Positions 48,108-59,398 of a stretch of 64,000 bases of DNA are shown here, one piece after another. The stretch covers positions 62,001 to 126,000 of the forward strand of contig JBANSL010000005.1 in NCBI GenBank assembly GCA_037127255.1, in the 5' to 3' direction. Within the stretch, counting starts at the first letter, position 1, and each line of letters begins with the position of its first letter. The notes beneath the pieces were generated by a model, which was not told the DNA's origin, did no database searches, and saw nothing but the letters and a program-made list of their open reading frames with translations. A program made the position numbers and the translations under genes. This stretch comes from Persicaria tinctoria. Lineage: Eukaryota > Streptophyta > Magnoliopsida > Caryophyllales > Polygonaceae.

Positions 48108-48943
48108 GTTTGAGAACAGAAGCTGCAGGCAGCACTCTCTGCAGATTATGGGTTTTTTTTTTTTTTTGAAGAAAGGGATAAAAAACATTGTGCAGCTACT
48201 GCATGCGGTTGTAGTTGCTGCTATACAAGCATTTATCATACTTTATAAGAAAGCCACTAAAGCAGTAGGAGAGTAACTTGTAAAATCAATTCCTTGGTCT
48301 TCCAAATATAACTTTTTCCTTTATGCATTGCCATATTTATCTTGTATAGTCGATTTTGCCGTTCAATTTTTATTGGATGCCCTAGCCTCAAGATACAAAC
48401 AACTCTTATAGTTATAGTTACTAAATACATGAGGTGGCCCAAAGTTACATTGCATTGCCATATTTACCTTGTATGGCAGGTTTTAATAGTTATAGTTACT
48501 AGATTTAAAGATTTACAATAGTGTTGAATAAGTGTGATGATCAGTATATTACAGATTATAGTTTGATATGGTCATTCATTATATAATATATATGATGAAT
48601 GAATTGGGATTCGGGAGTTGAGATTGTGATGGGAAGATTGTTGATGTCAGTTAACTCTGTTGCCCACTACAAGTGTGGCTCAACTTAATAAACAAGGGGT
48701 ATGAGGTATCCCTGAAGTCCTGAATCAATAATTACACAAGTTACAGCCTTACAGATACGGTGGTTGATACGGAGTGCTAGTTAAAACTTGTATCAATCAA
48801 CGGGATGGGGCAATTAGGGTTTTGTGGATTTCGCTGGCCCTAATTTTTTTTATTTTTTTTTTAAAAAAAGCTGCAGCAGCAGCAGCTTAACCCGACCGAG
48901 GGGAAATTTTGGAGGGAAATCGAGAGCAGGACAGCCAAGGGTT

Positions 48944-50584
48944 ATGGCGGAGGAAGGCGAGATGCAACAACTCCTCGGCATGGGATTCCCTACTGATCTC
49001 GCCGCCCAAGCCCTCTCCGCCACCGGCGGTACGTCCGTTGTTGACGCTGCTGACTGGATTCTCAACCGCCAAAACCAAAACCAAAACCACAATCATCAAT
49101 CCCAATCCCAACCCCAACAGCCCAAAATCGACCGATTCTTCACCAACTTCCACCTCAAACCCTCGTCCACACCCGCTTCCTCGCCGCTAACCCCCAAATC
49201 AGACACCACCCCGGAGAGGGATACTTCTCTCCCGAAGCGCCGGAAACTGTCGCCGCCTCCAAGCCAGCCTCTGGCTGAGCGCATGCGCCCTCGCACCATT
49301 GACGATGTGATCGGTCAAGACCACATTTTGGGGGCCACATCCCCCCTCCGCTCCTCCATAACCTGCAACCGTCTCCCCTCTATTGTCCTCTGGGGCCCTC
49401 CGGGCACCGGGAAGACCTCCATAGCCCGAGCAATCGCCGTTTCCATGGCCTCTCAGTACCGATTCGTGTCCCTATCGGCCGTGACGTCCGGGGTCAAGGA
49501 TGTTAGGGAAGCTGTGGACGACGCTAGGAAGCATCGCAAGGGGAACACCGGTAAGAAAACGGTGCTGTTTGTCGATGAAGTTCATAGGTTTAACAAGTCC
49601 CAACAAGACTCTTTCTTGCCTGTGATTGAAGATGGCAGCATTGTCTTCATTGGAGCCACCACTGAAAATCCTTCCTTCCATTTGATCACCCCTTTGTTAT
49701 CCAGGTCTAGGGTTCTGACGCTCAACCCCCTTGGAGTTACTGATATTGGCGCCCTTTTGAGAAGGGCAGTTGGGGATTTTGATAGGGGATTATCTGCGAG
49801 TGTTGGAGTGAGAGTCGACGTCGAAGAGGGGGCGGTAGAGCTCTTGTCGTCGCAGTGTGATGGGGATGCCAGGGTGGCATTGAATGCACTTGAGGTATCT
49901 GCCATCATTGCAAAAGCCCGGTTCAAGAATGACAGCGACAAGCATGTTGGTGGGTTTGCGGGATGTCAAAATGTTGGTGAAAATGTGACTAGTTTGTGTG
50001 ATCCTTGTATTGTGGTTTCAGTGACTTTGGAGGATGCCAAGGAAGCGATTCAGTGTAAGCATTTGGCTTATGACCGAGCAGGGGAAGAGCATTACAATCT
50101 GATTAGTGCTCTTCACAAGTCTATGAGGGGTAACGATGCGAATGCAGCCATATATTGGCTGGCCAGGATGATGGAAGGAGGAGAAGAGCCCCTTTACATT
50201 GCAAGGAGGCTGATTAGGTTTGCCAGCGAGGATGTTGGGCTAGCAGATCCATCAGCGCTGCCGCAGGCGGTTGCTTGCTATCAGGCATGCCATTTCATTG
50301 GGATGCCTGAGTGCAATGTTGTTCTTGCCCAGTGTGTGGCTTACTTGGCTCTAGCTCCGAAATCAGTGGCTGTGTATCGAGCTATTGGGGAGGCTCAGAG
50401 TGTGGTTAAGAAGTCTGTTGGTGGGAATGAGGGTGTGCCTCTACATATTAGGAATGCACCTACCAAATTGATGAAGGATCTTGGGTATGGGAAGGGTTAC
50501 ATATACACTCCTGACAATCCTTGTGCAGAGCAGAGTTATTTGCCACCATCTCTACAAGGATACAAGTTCCTTGAGTGGCCTTGA
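48944..50584 (+). CDS. WRNIP1: WRNIP1/MgsA-type AAA+ ATPase
   Basis: Single exon, 546 residues. The ATG at 48944 is chosen over 48824 because MAEEGEMQQLLGMGFPTDLA begins the domain and the preceding frame is low-complexity. Residues about 5-42 form a UBA-like helix bundle (LLGMGFPTDLAAQALSATGG). RPRTIDDVIGQDHILG then opens the AAA+ module, with Walker A GPPGTGKTS at about residue 150, Walker B LFVDEVHRF at about 209 and sensor-1 FIGATTENPSF at about 236. The C-terminal MgsA region includes EEHYNLISALHKSMRGND and MMEGGEEPLYIARRLIRFAS. The family acts at stalled replication forks in the nucleus. Most WRNIP1 proteins carry a UBZ finger; a UBA-like N terminus is what plants show. The gene appears intact. 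Confidence 0.93.
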   Translation: MAEEGEMQQLLGMGFPTDLAAQALSATGGTSVVDAADWILNRQNQNQNHNHQSQSQPQQPKIDRFFTNFHLKPSSTPASSPLTPKSDTTPERDTSLPKRRKLSPPPSQPLAERMRPRTIDDVIGQDHILGATSPLRSSITCNRLPSIVLWGPPGTGKTSIARAIAVSMASQYRFVSLSAVTSGVKDVREAVDDARKHRKGNTGKKTVLFVDEVHRFNKSQQDSFLPVIEDGSIVFIGATTENPSFHLITPLLSRSRVLTLNPLGVTDIGALLRRAVGDFDRGLSASVGVRVDVEEGAVELLSSQCDGDARVALNALEVSAIIAKARFKNDSDKHVGGFAGCQNVGENVTSLCDPCIVVSVTLEDAKEAIQCKHLAYDRAGEEHYNLISALHKSMRGNDANAAIYWLARMMEGGEEPLYIARRLIRFASEDVGLADPSALPQAVACYQACHFIGMPECNVVLAQCVAYLALAPKSVAVYRAIGEAQSVVKKSVGGNEGVPLHIRNAPTKLMKDLGYGKGYIYTPDNPCAEQSYLPPSLQGYKFLEWP

Positions 50585-50639
50585 ACTGATGAAGAAAAAA
50601 TGAGTTAAGCTGTTTTGATTTTCATGGTTGGTCTAGGTA

Positions 50640-51253
50640 TTTCTGATTCTGTATCTACTATCTAGACAGTTATAATATAGCAGCTGGGTATGCTTTTTTA
50701 TAATTTTGGTTTGGGTTTGATGTTGTTGTGCTAAATGCCTAGTGTCATTCTGACATTTTGTGGAGATGTGAAAACTTAAGTCCTGACTGAGTATGCAGTA
50801 TGCAGAGTTGTGCAACCTGTTTCAGTTGGATCAACAAGTCCATCTTATCCTTCATGTTACTAGCTGCATATAATCTTTGTTTTTGTAATCACCCGGAGCT
50901 CAGCTTGTTATCAGGGGATGCAGTTTATTTTAGCTATATCCTCCTTCCTATTGCTTGGAACTTGGAAGCCAAATTATCTTATAGTCTTATGCCTCTCAAT
51001 TCAAGGGGTTGTTTCCATGATCATTTATGGTTGAGCTGCAGCTGCAAGTACGCTAGCTGGCTTGTGAATGCTTTGGTATCCATTGCTGGTGCCAGTCTGC
51101 CACTGCCACCAAAATAAGAACACAAGACAAGAAATATAATATTAAGATATGCATCATCCGGGAAGCAAGCCTAGTCTATGGTACGTACCTAAACATTTAT
51201 CTACAAGACTATATCTATATATGCTGTTTGTCGGCAAAAGTTTATAACATATA
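50640..51253. other. 3' flank of the ATPase gene
   Basis: This holds the likely 3' UTR and a non-conserved 105-codon frame at 50800-51117 that I do not regard as a gene. No repeat is evident before the MITE at 51254. Confidence 0.4.
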
Positions 51254-51733
51254 CTCCCTCCGTTCCATCTCCAAAATAGATGGGCATTTACTTTTTGACA
51301 CGCTTTTTAAGGAGCGGAAAACTCTATAAAATATTATTTTTTTAATTAAAATTTTTATACTATTTGATATTTATTACTAAATACTTCCTCCGTTAATTAA
51401 AACTTGACGTTTTACTATTCACGCACGCTTTTTTAGGTGTTAAAAACTATATGAAATATTAACTTTTTAAATAATTTTTTAAAATAATATCATACTTATT
51501 ACTATTAAGTATGAATTTAGAAAAACAAATTTTTAAAAAAGTTAATATTTTATATAGTTTTTGTCATTCTAAAAAAGCGTGCATGAATAGTAAACGACAA
51601 GTTTTAATTAACAGAGGGAGTAGTATCTAATTATACATAAAAAAATTCGTTAAAAATAATATTTCATAGAGTTTTTCGCTCCTTAAAAAGCGTGTCGAAA
51701 AGTAAAAGACCATATATTTTGAAACGGAGGGAG
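51254..51733. mobile_element. Stowaway-like MITE (outer) split by a second MITE
   Basis: The outer ends are CTCCCTCCGTTCCATC and GAAACGGAGGGAG with flanking TA. The two halves are complementary (CACGCTTTTTAAGGAGCG against CGCTCCTTAAAAAGCGTG), but they are separated by an inserted element at 51384-51620. Confidence 0.85.
51384..51620. mobile_element. Stowaway-like MITE (inner), nested
   Basis: 237 bp with ends CTTCCTCCGTTAATTAAAAC and GTTTTAATTAACAGAGGGAG and TA on both sides. Its arms are complementary inward. The interior resembles the MITE at 5237-5471 but its ends differ. Confidence 0.85.
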
Positions 51734-52537
51734 TATATTTTTATGATATGCCCCGGCCCCTCGAAGCAATCCATTGATAACAATCTTTTCTATATCTTTT
51801 AACAAATGCTTGGATTGGAATCCATTGTTGGAGTACTTCAGTATATATTATTGTCGTAGAAAGTTAAAAAAAAAAAAAAAAAAGTTGTAGAGAAGGTGAT
51901 TACGATAAAATGATGTGTGAAAATTTGTTGCATTCCGGCCAATTCCATGCTACTTTTCATCTAGATGGGAAATTAAGATATAAAGGCACACTCCCAGTCC
52001 CATACGCAACATAAAGAACACTTAATAATAGGAATATATAGATTTAATAAAGCTAATTTACACGTACGTACGCACCAAAATTGAAACTTGAAAGGGGTTG
52101 CTTAAGATATGATGGATCAATTTAGGGTCGTTTGTTTGGACGAATGGAAAGGAAAGTAAAGGAATCATTTTAAGAGAAAGGAAAGGAAAATGGTTAAACT
52201 TCAATTTTGTTTGGTTGATTTAAAAGATGAATCATTACTTTCTTCCTTACCTTTTCAAGTGTTTGTTAGATTTAAGGAAAGGAAAGAAGACGAACAATAA
52301 GACCTTTGTATTTTTTTTTAATCGTTTCATAAAGCTATTGCAAAATCATATAAGAAAGATGGACAACTATAGGAAGAAGATCATATGAAATCATCTGTAT
52401 TGTTCAATTTAAACGGTAAGTTTTACACTTGAAGTAGACATCGTTTCACTCGTCAACCCACATATATGAAATCCAACCGTTTCGAAACACATGATCACTA
52501 GTACAAACCCATATATATGAAATCTGCCAGCTAATAT

Positions 52538-55198
52538 TCATCTAGCAATATCACCATCCCTGCTTTTCCTATAGTTATATCCATCTGAATCCTCTCCACC
52601 ATCTCTGTCGTATGAGCCTCTTCCGCGCCCACGCCTGCGTCCTCCGTAGGGTCTCGGTGGGCCATCATCACGCCCACCACGTTCCGTGGAATGCATCGAG
52701 CTCATCAAATGAGAAAAGATATCCAATTTCCATCAAATTCATAATGGAAATAGCAATACAATTAGAAACAGCAATACAAAGTAATTGTGGAACTTGATGA
52801 AAGATTGAAAAAAAAAAAGAAGCCCCGGATTCATTCTTGAAAACATGCCAATATGGTGTAGCCATTACTCATTCCCAGACAAAATATTATGAAATCTTTT
52901 TAAAATCACAACATCACAACATAAAATATACCTCCACTAAAACTTGAGGTTGATCGATCCCCTGTTTGAGGATCCTCTCTATCCCTCGTTTGTTGAACCA
53001 ATGATCAATCTGGCCGGATGACAAATTGTCCTCTGCTTTACTAATTGTCATTGCTGGACCATTTGTGGTCATAGGGGCTAGCGGGCGAGACTGAATCGAA
53101 TCACTTCCACCATCGCTACTCGATCCACCTGCAAAGAAATATCAGACATGTTGTAATGACCGAGAAGTTTCAGGCGGGTAAACTAGAAGACAGAGCTATA
53201 CAATGATAGGGAAATGTAATTGGGATGGGGATTCAGTGATTCATACTTGCAGAAGTTGATTTCAGATGAATAACTGATTCACCACGCATCCTAATTGGTC
53301 TCTCACAATTAACACAATTACACAACACAACTTATCCAGTCACTCCTTGTATGTAAACAATGAGTTCTATGGGAAAAAACCTTGAATGCCTCCGATTTGG
53401 TCTCTCATATTCGTAGCAGAAATCTGATTCACCGGGTCGTGTACAAAGGCGCACTTGACCAGCACAGGAATCCCAAGTTAAAAGTATTTCAACTTAGCTT
53501 TTGCGTCCTAACTATTCCACATCTTATGCTATATGCTCACCATCACCAATTTTAAAACCAGCAGAACAGTTGTCCAAACCCCAAATGCAATTCATCTATA
53601 ATAAGGCTTTGAGTTACATTTCAACATTGAAAGGAAGACCATGTATTGTAGGACCATGAAGACTTTTTTAAGCGCTTCAAGTCGCAAATACTCTAATCTT
53701 TCTTACCAAAGTAAAGTAATAAAACAAGAAGGTTGAAAGACAACACCAATCGTGCCATGATCGAGATTCCTTGTAGCACTGATACTGAGAGATATCATAC
53801 TTTTATTTTACTATAATGAGATTATCGCATCACCTACACTTCTTAAGATCAGCTAAACTAGCATATGAGAGCACGAGTGCACAACAATTCTATTAAATAT
53901 TGAAAGCAAGATGGAAGCAAGGCATGCAACCAATGAAGCAAACATTCAGAGTCAGCTAGTGGCTACTAACAACTAGAATTTGAAAAGATTACAGACATGC
54001 AACACCTTCTAACTGCCAAATTATTCATACATAGGAGGATGCACAAATAAAGATCTAGGGGGGGGGGGGTGAATTTTTTTCTTCCACAAATGATGTACTT
54101 AGGTGGGAAGAAGTTTACAATTCGAACCAGATTGAGTGCCTTCTGCCCAGATCCTACAGTCCCTTTTCTTCCACAAATGATGCTCTTTCTTTCCTGGCTT
54201 CTTAACCATACGTCTCAAAGGAAGAATGCCAAGATAAAGTGAAGCATGTTCAACTGAAAACTTTAATACAACTACAAGGACACATTGTGCACTACAACAT
54301 ACAAGTGCAACACCCATAAAACACACACACACTATGCAGTACAAGCACAAAGAAACTTGTACAAAACAGTTCCGTTATGACGATCTATTTCTAGTAATAG
54401 CTAATTGAGAATATAACTACTAACATAACATGAAAATTAGCAAATAGCAAAAAGAAGAAGATCAGCAAAGAGCTAAGATCATAAACATAAAGTACCATAT
54501 ATTTAAAATCAGAACTACATACTCTGTTGAGAAACAGATCACTCGTAAAAGACAATCCAAGCAAAGCAAAACAACAATTAGCTACGTTCCTCATGGGCTG
54601 ATTATCACAGTGATTGCTTTGTGTTATAATGAGTTCATGATGCTGCTAAGGTAAGCTAATTAAATGGAAATATTTTATTTTCAGTGTACTTTAGGATCAA
54701 AGTACTTTTTGAAAGTGTACTTTAGGATCAAAGTACTTTAGGATCAAAGTACTTTTTCCTTTATGCCCATGTTTGTGATGTATTTGGTCACTAAAGCCTT
54801 ATGTACTTTAATCAAATCCATTGATTTGCAATTGAATCCATTACAAACAGGATGAAATTTCATTGCAAAAGTGAAAAAAATAAAAAAAATCGAAAGCAAA
54901 ACGCAAAAGAGATATGAAGCGAAAATGGGATAGATCACCTGATTCGCAACGGAGATTGCAGGAGGAGGATCAATTGATTGGGATACGACAAAACGGAAGC
55001 ATTATCAGTGAAGGAATTACCTATATTGGCAATTTTCATCAACTTGTATGAATTAGGGTTTTGGTGGAAGAAAAATCTATCATAAAGACACCAAACAATC
55101 GAACAAATCGAGAGAGAAGAGTAGAAGAAGAAGATAGTACCTGTCACCACTGTAAATTCGCCATTGGAGTGACGAATTTGAGAGATTGAGAGCTCCAC
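52538..55198 (-). CDS. Unidentified gene with arginine/glycine-rich C terminus (model incomplete)
   Basis: A good first exon is 55198-55142 (MELSISQIRHSNGEFTVVT), joining in phase 1 to exon 53128-52931 (GGSSSDGGSDSIQSRPLAPM, then FNKRGIERILKQGIDQPQVL), which ends at a GT donor. The apparent last exon, near 52690-52538, encodes GRRRGRGRGSYDRDGGEDSD and a stop. I could not find a clean phase-0 acceptor joining it to exon 2, so an intermediate exon may be missing from this model. The RGG-like tail suggests RNA or nucleic-acid binding; otherwise the protein is unrecognised. The 2-kb first intron (53129-55141) contains no other gene I can support. Confidence 0.5.
54677..54756. repeat. Short tandem repeat in intron
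   Basis: Three imperfect copies of GTACTTTAGGATCAAAGTAC, each itself partly palindromic. Confidence 0.8.
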
Positions 55199-55516
55199 TG
55201 CGTCGAGAAAGAGAAGAGCTCGTCGTTGCTGTGTTAGGAGAGAGAGAGAGTCTGGGAGGGAGAAAATTGGGTTAAAGCCTAATTTTCTAGGGGTAACAAA
55301 GCGGGTAATCCAATTAAGGCCTAGAACGTAATAATTCTCTTATGAATGTTAAACAAACAAGTCCGGAGGGTAACGAGGTGTATTATTCCTTTCTTGGGCC
55401 ATTTTTTATCAAAACAAACAGGCCCTTAAAGTGTATGTAATGATGAAGTTGAAAGGGGTTACGCACATTAATAAATTAAATGATGAATTGTTGGTGGATG
55501 AGTACGTAGTTGAGAA

Positions 55517-55551
<35 letters not shown>

Positions 55552-55894
55552 ATGAGCAGCAAACCAAGAGCCCAAGCTTTTACCTTAAGGTGATGGAACC
55601 AACAAACATATGCTGCATTAGCTAATAGCTAAGTTAGGACTTAGGAGTCGTCAAGTAATCCTCAAAAGTTGAAACGTACCCAATTATATATGTAGAGTCA
55701 GACAGATGGAGGCCGGGCATCCATGTGATGTCCGATCGTAATTTAAGTTATATATTGCACTCTAGAGTACTAGAGGTTGGATCGGATCGGATGACATTAT
55801 TATCACTTCATATATAGAATATTCATAATGACATATTCATATATGGTCTGTATATACATTTATTTGAGGGGGGAGACAATCCGCACGGTGAAAA

Positions 55895-55961
55895 TATCGC
55901 CATTGACACGGTAGCGGCCACGGTTTCTGAAACCGTGGCTGTTACCGTGTCAATAGCGATA
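55895..55961. repeat. Near-perfect short palindrome
   Basis: Arms of about 30 bp (CGCCATTGACACGGTAGCGG... on the left, mirrored at 55929-55960) with practically no loop and three mismatches. The half-site CCGTGTCAATAG recurs once more at about 55968-55980. Confidence 0.75.
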
Positions 55962-55989
55962 AATTGGCCGTGTCAATAGAAATACTGTT

Positions 55990-56799
55990 ATCTAACATAG
56001 CTGTTTATATATTCTTGTCATGTACTTTTTGATAGCTAACAAATGAGCAATATAATTCGACCCACAAAACAAATACTGCTCCGTATTAATATTGTACGTG
56101 ATCGATGTGACATCAACTCGTATATTTTTGTTGTCATCACGCAGCTCGTCCTAGCAGTCCGTTTGAATTGGGCAAACACTTTGCATCACCTTAACCACTT
56201 TCACTTTGCGCATCATCACCAATTCAAACATTAAGTGAATTCGCATCCGTGAAACCTATATTGGATTCCTTAACTTTACTTTTCATTTTTTTTCTCTCTT
56301 TAGAAACCTCATCAAAATTTAATCTCACATCTCTACAACCCACCTTATTAAAAACTAAGTAATATTACACCAAAAAAAAAAAAAACTAAGTAATATAAAA
56401 ATAAAATTAGCCCCACCACCTAACCCCACCATAATCCTTCTATCTCTTTCTCTTTCCTCCTCTTTACCCAAATGACTCCACCTCTCTTACTTTTTAAGTT
56501 TTTAAGGGTTTGTTGCTTAGAAACCTATCAAATCATTCCTTAATAAAATGTTCCTTCTTCTTGTTATTTTATTATTAAGTTTCTTATATTGATGCTTAAA
56601 CACTCACATTGTGAGTGTTCTAACATTCTTCTTCTTCTTCTTTAAACAAATATAAAACTTATCATTTTAGAAATCCACACACTTAACCAAAAAAAACTTA
56701 TACCTCTAATGCATATCTAATAATTGTGCTAGCTATAAAATATAAGTTATGCCCATATATAAGATAAGATTATGGCGAAGCTTTTCCCGAGTTTTCTTA
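55990..56799. other. AT-rich spacer
   Basis: There is no coding signal. It includes a short CTT repeat at about 56628-56643 and a direct repeat AACTAAGTAATAT at about 56353 and 56384. Confidence 0.4.
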
Positions 56800-58873
56800 G
56801 GGCGATTTTGGTAGAGGGCCTATTTTGAATATTCAATTAGCCACATAGCCCATAAATCAATTTAATTAGTTTTGGCCTAGCCCCTTCCCAATATGGTAGG
56901 TTGGTCAATGGTCAACCGTTTGACCATTGACCGGTCAACGGTTGACCGTTGACCGGTCAACCCATTTTGATGCCAACTCTTTTTTTTTTGATGCCAAAAT
57001 TTTACTTTATTTTATTTTCACTTTGATGCCACTTTTTTATGTCAATTTTTCGATAATATTTTTTTACCGTGATGCCATATTTTTGATGATATTTTTTCAA
57101 AGTAGTATTTTTGATGACATTTTTTTCTTTAATGTGATACAAATTTTTCAAAATGGCATCAATGGTCAACGTGACATTAGAGTAAACAAAAAATGTCATC
57201 AAAGTTTAAAAAGTGTCATCAAATAATTTAATTAGAAAAGTGGCATCAGAGTGAAAATAAAATTTAATAAAATTTTGGCATCAAAACGGTAAAATATGAC
57301 ATCACAAAAAATGTCATCAATGTTTTAAAAAAGTGGCATTAAAAAAAAAGCATCCAATCATTTCATTAGAAAAGTGACAATATTTTGATTCCACGTTTTA
57401 AGCTCTTATGCCATCAATTATATAAAATTGTCACCACAAAATGTTGGCATCAAAACGGTAAAATATGACATCACTAAAAAAAAAAAGTTGGCATCAAAAA
57501 AAAAAAAAAAGTTGGCATAAAAAAAAAAAAAAAAGAAAGTTGGCATCAAAATGGGTTGACCGGTAAAATATGACATCACTAAAAAAAAAAAGTTGGCATC
57601 AAAAAAAAAAAAAAAAAAAAAGTTGGCATCAAAATGGGTTGACCGGTCAACGTTGACTGTTGACCGATCAAGAGGGCTAAGCAAGCTAAAAAAAACCATT
57701 AATGGGCTAAGCATGTTAAAAAAAGAATTAATGGGCCTATCTACCTAACCAACTATGCTTAAAGGGCTTTTTCAACAAATTCCCTCGTTTTCTTATTGAA
57801 GGTTTATTTTTTATTTTTAAAAGAAAAAAGAAAGAAAAAAGTTATAAAAATAGAGAGAATTTGTTGAAAAAGCCCTTTAAGCATAGTTGGTTAGCTAGAT
57901 AGGCCCATTAATTGTTTTTTTAACATGCTTAGCCCATTAATTGTTTTTTTTAGCTTGCTTAGCCCTCTTGACCGGTCAACAGTCAACGTTGACCGGCCGT
58001 TGACCGACCGTTGACCGGTCAACCCATTTTGATGCCAACTTTTTTTTTTTTTGATGCCAACTTTTTTTTTTTTAGTGATGTCATATTTTACCGGTCAACC
58101 CATTTTGATGCCAACTTTCTTCTTCTTTTTTTTTTTTTATGCCAACTTTTTTTTTTTTTTTTTGATGCCAACTTTTTTTTTTTAGTGATGTCATATTTTA
58201 CCGTTTTGATGCCAACATTTTGTGGTGACAATTTTATATAATTGATGGCATAAGAGCTTAAAACGTGGAATCAAAATATTGTCACTTTTCTAATGAAATG
58301 ATTGGATGCTTTTTTTTTAATGCCACTTTTTTAAAACATTGATGACATTTTTTGTGATGTCATATTTTACCGTTTTGATGCCAAAATTTTATTACATTTT
58401 ATTTTCACTCTGATGCCACTTTTCTAATTAAATTATTTGATGACACTTTTTAAACTTTGATGACATTTTTTGTTTACTCTAATGTCACGTTGACCATTGA
58501 TGCCATTTTGAAAAATTTGTATCACATTAAAGAAAAAAATGTCATCAAAAATACTACTTTGAAAAAATATCATCAAAAATATGGCATCACGGTAAAAAAA
58601 TATTATCGAAAAATTGACATAAAAAAGTGGCATCAAAGTGAAAATAAAATAAAGTAAAATTTTGGCATCAAAAAAAAAAGAGTTGGCATCAAAATGGGTT
58701 GACCGGTCAACGGTCAACGTTGACCGGTCAACCGTTGACCGGTCAATGGTCAAACGGTTGACCATTGACCAACCTACCATATTGGGAAGAGGCTAGGGCA
58801 AAACTAATTAAATTGATTTATGGGCTACGTGGCTAATTGAATATTCAAAATATGCCCTCTACCAAAATCGCCC
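56800..58873. mobile_element. 2.07-kb foldback element (giant inverted repeat)
   Basis: The two halves are reverse complements of each other almost throughout. Ends are GGGCGATTTTGGTAGAGGGC on the left and its complement on the right. GGTTGGTCAATGGTCAA blocks occur at 56904 and, reversed, at about 58755. Identical 66-codon shadow frames occur at 57202-57002 and 58457-58657 in opposite orientation. The arms are about 1 kb, meeting near 57800-57850 around AACAAATTCCCTCG/TTTGTTGAAAAAGCCC. The interior is built of TTTGATGCCA and TGGCATCAAA words with long T/A runs. There is no transposase frame. Direct target duplications were not found. Confidence 0.85.
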
Positions 58874-59014
58874 ATAAAAATAAGGGTCCCATATTTAATA
58901 GGAGTATTTCATTTTGTGGCAAAGGCTGGGCAGGGCTAGGCTAGCTCGCTCTTAAATCTAAATTGGTCTTCTTATGCGCGCTTGCTTAATCCCGGCCTCT
59001 ACTGTATTATATAT

Positions 59015-59263
59015 ATGGCGATGGCGGCCTCCGTTTTCCGAATAGATTCAGTGCTCATCAACTCCTCCCATGGGAATGGGAATGGGAACGGGATCGGGAT
59101 TGGCGGCCGGGTCCCATACCCATACGCTAGTAATTGTAATTACATGGAGAAGAGCCAACTCTTTCTCCGCAGCTACCAGTTCAGCCGCAAAAAGACGGTT
59201 CCGGGAGCGTCTCAAATGCTCTCTATTACTCTTCCGTCGCGTCTTATGCCTCCGATTCCCATC
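59015..59263 (+). pseudogene. 5' coding fragment of an unidentified gene, cut by the copia insertion
   Basis: The ATG at 59015 opens MAMAASVFRIDSVLINSSHG, followed by a Gly/Asn run encoded by GGGAATGGGAATG-type repeats and a basic, Ser-rich stretch. This composition would suit a chloroplast or mitochondrial transit peptide. The frame is open for 83 codons up to 59263, where the copia LTR starts. The rest of the gene, if it survives, lies beyond the right edge. The insertion could be in the exon or in an intron that starts earlier; no family is recognised. Confidence 0.4.
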
Positions 59264-59398
59264 TGTGAGATCATGAGATTGATTGTAATGTCCTCCTTGA
59301 GGGTTTCCATTCATTGATATAACATATATATAGGTTACAAGGTATTGGGCCTTAACGGGCTTTCAGCCCACTATACAATAGGAGACCTATGTAATCTA

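Noticed and set aside
50800..51117. 105-codon frame after the AAA+ ATPase gene
   Set aside because: It lies in the probable 3' flank, with no family resemblance and no splice context.
52120..55430. GGTCGTTTGTTTGG near 52128 and AACAAACAGGCCC near 55420 as the two ends of one large transposon
   Set aside because: The words are common plant MITE-end sequences, lie 3.3 kb apart around a gene, and no matching target duplication was seen.
56927..58780. Phe-rich frames in the inverted repeat (for example 56927-57226, 58780-58433)
   Set aside because: They arise from T-rich TTTGATGCCA repeats, are duplicated only because the DNA is an inverted repeat, and have no family resemblance.
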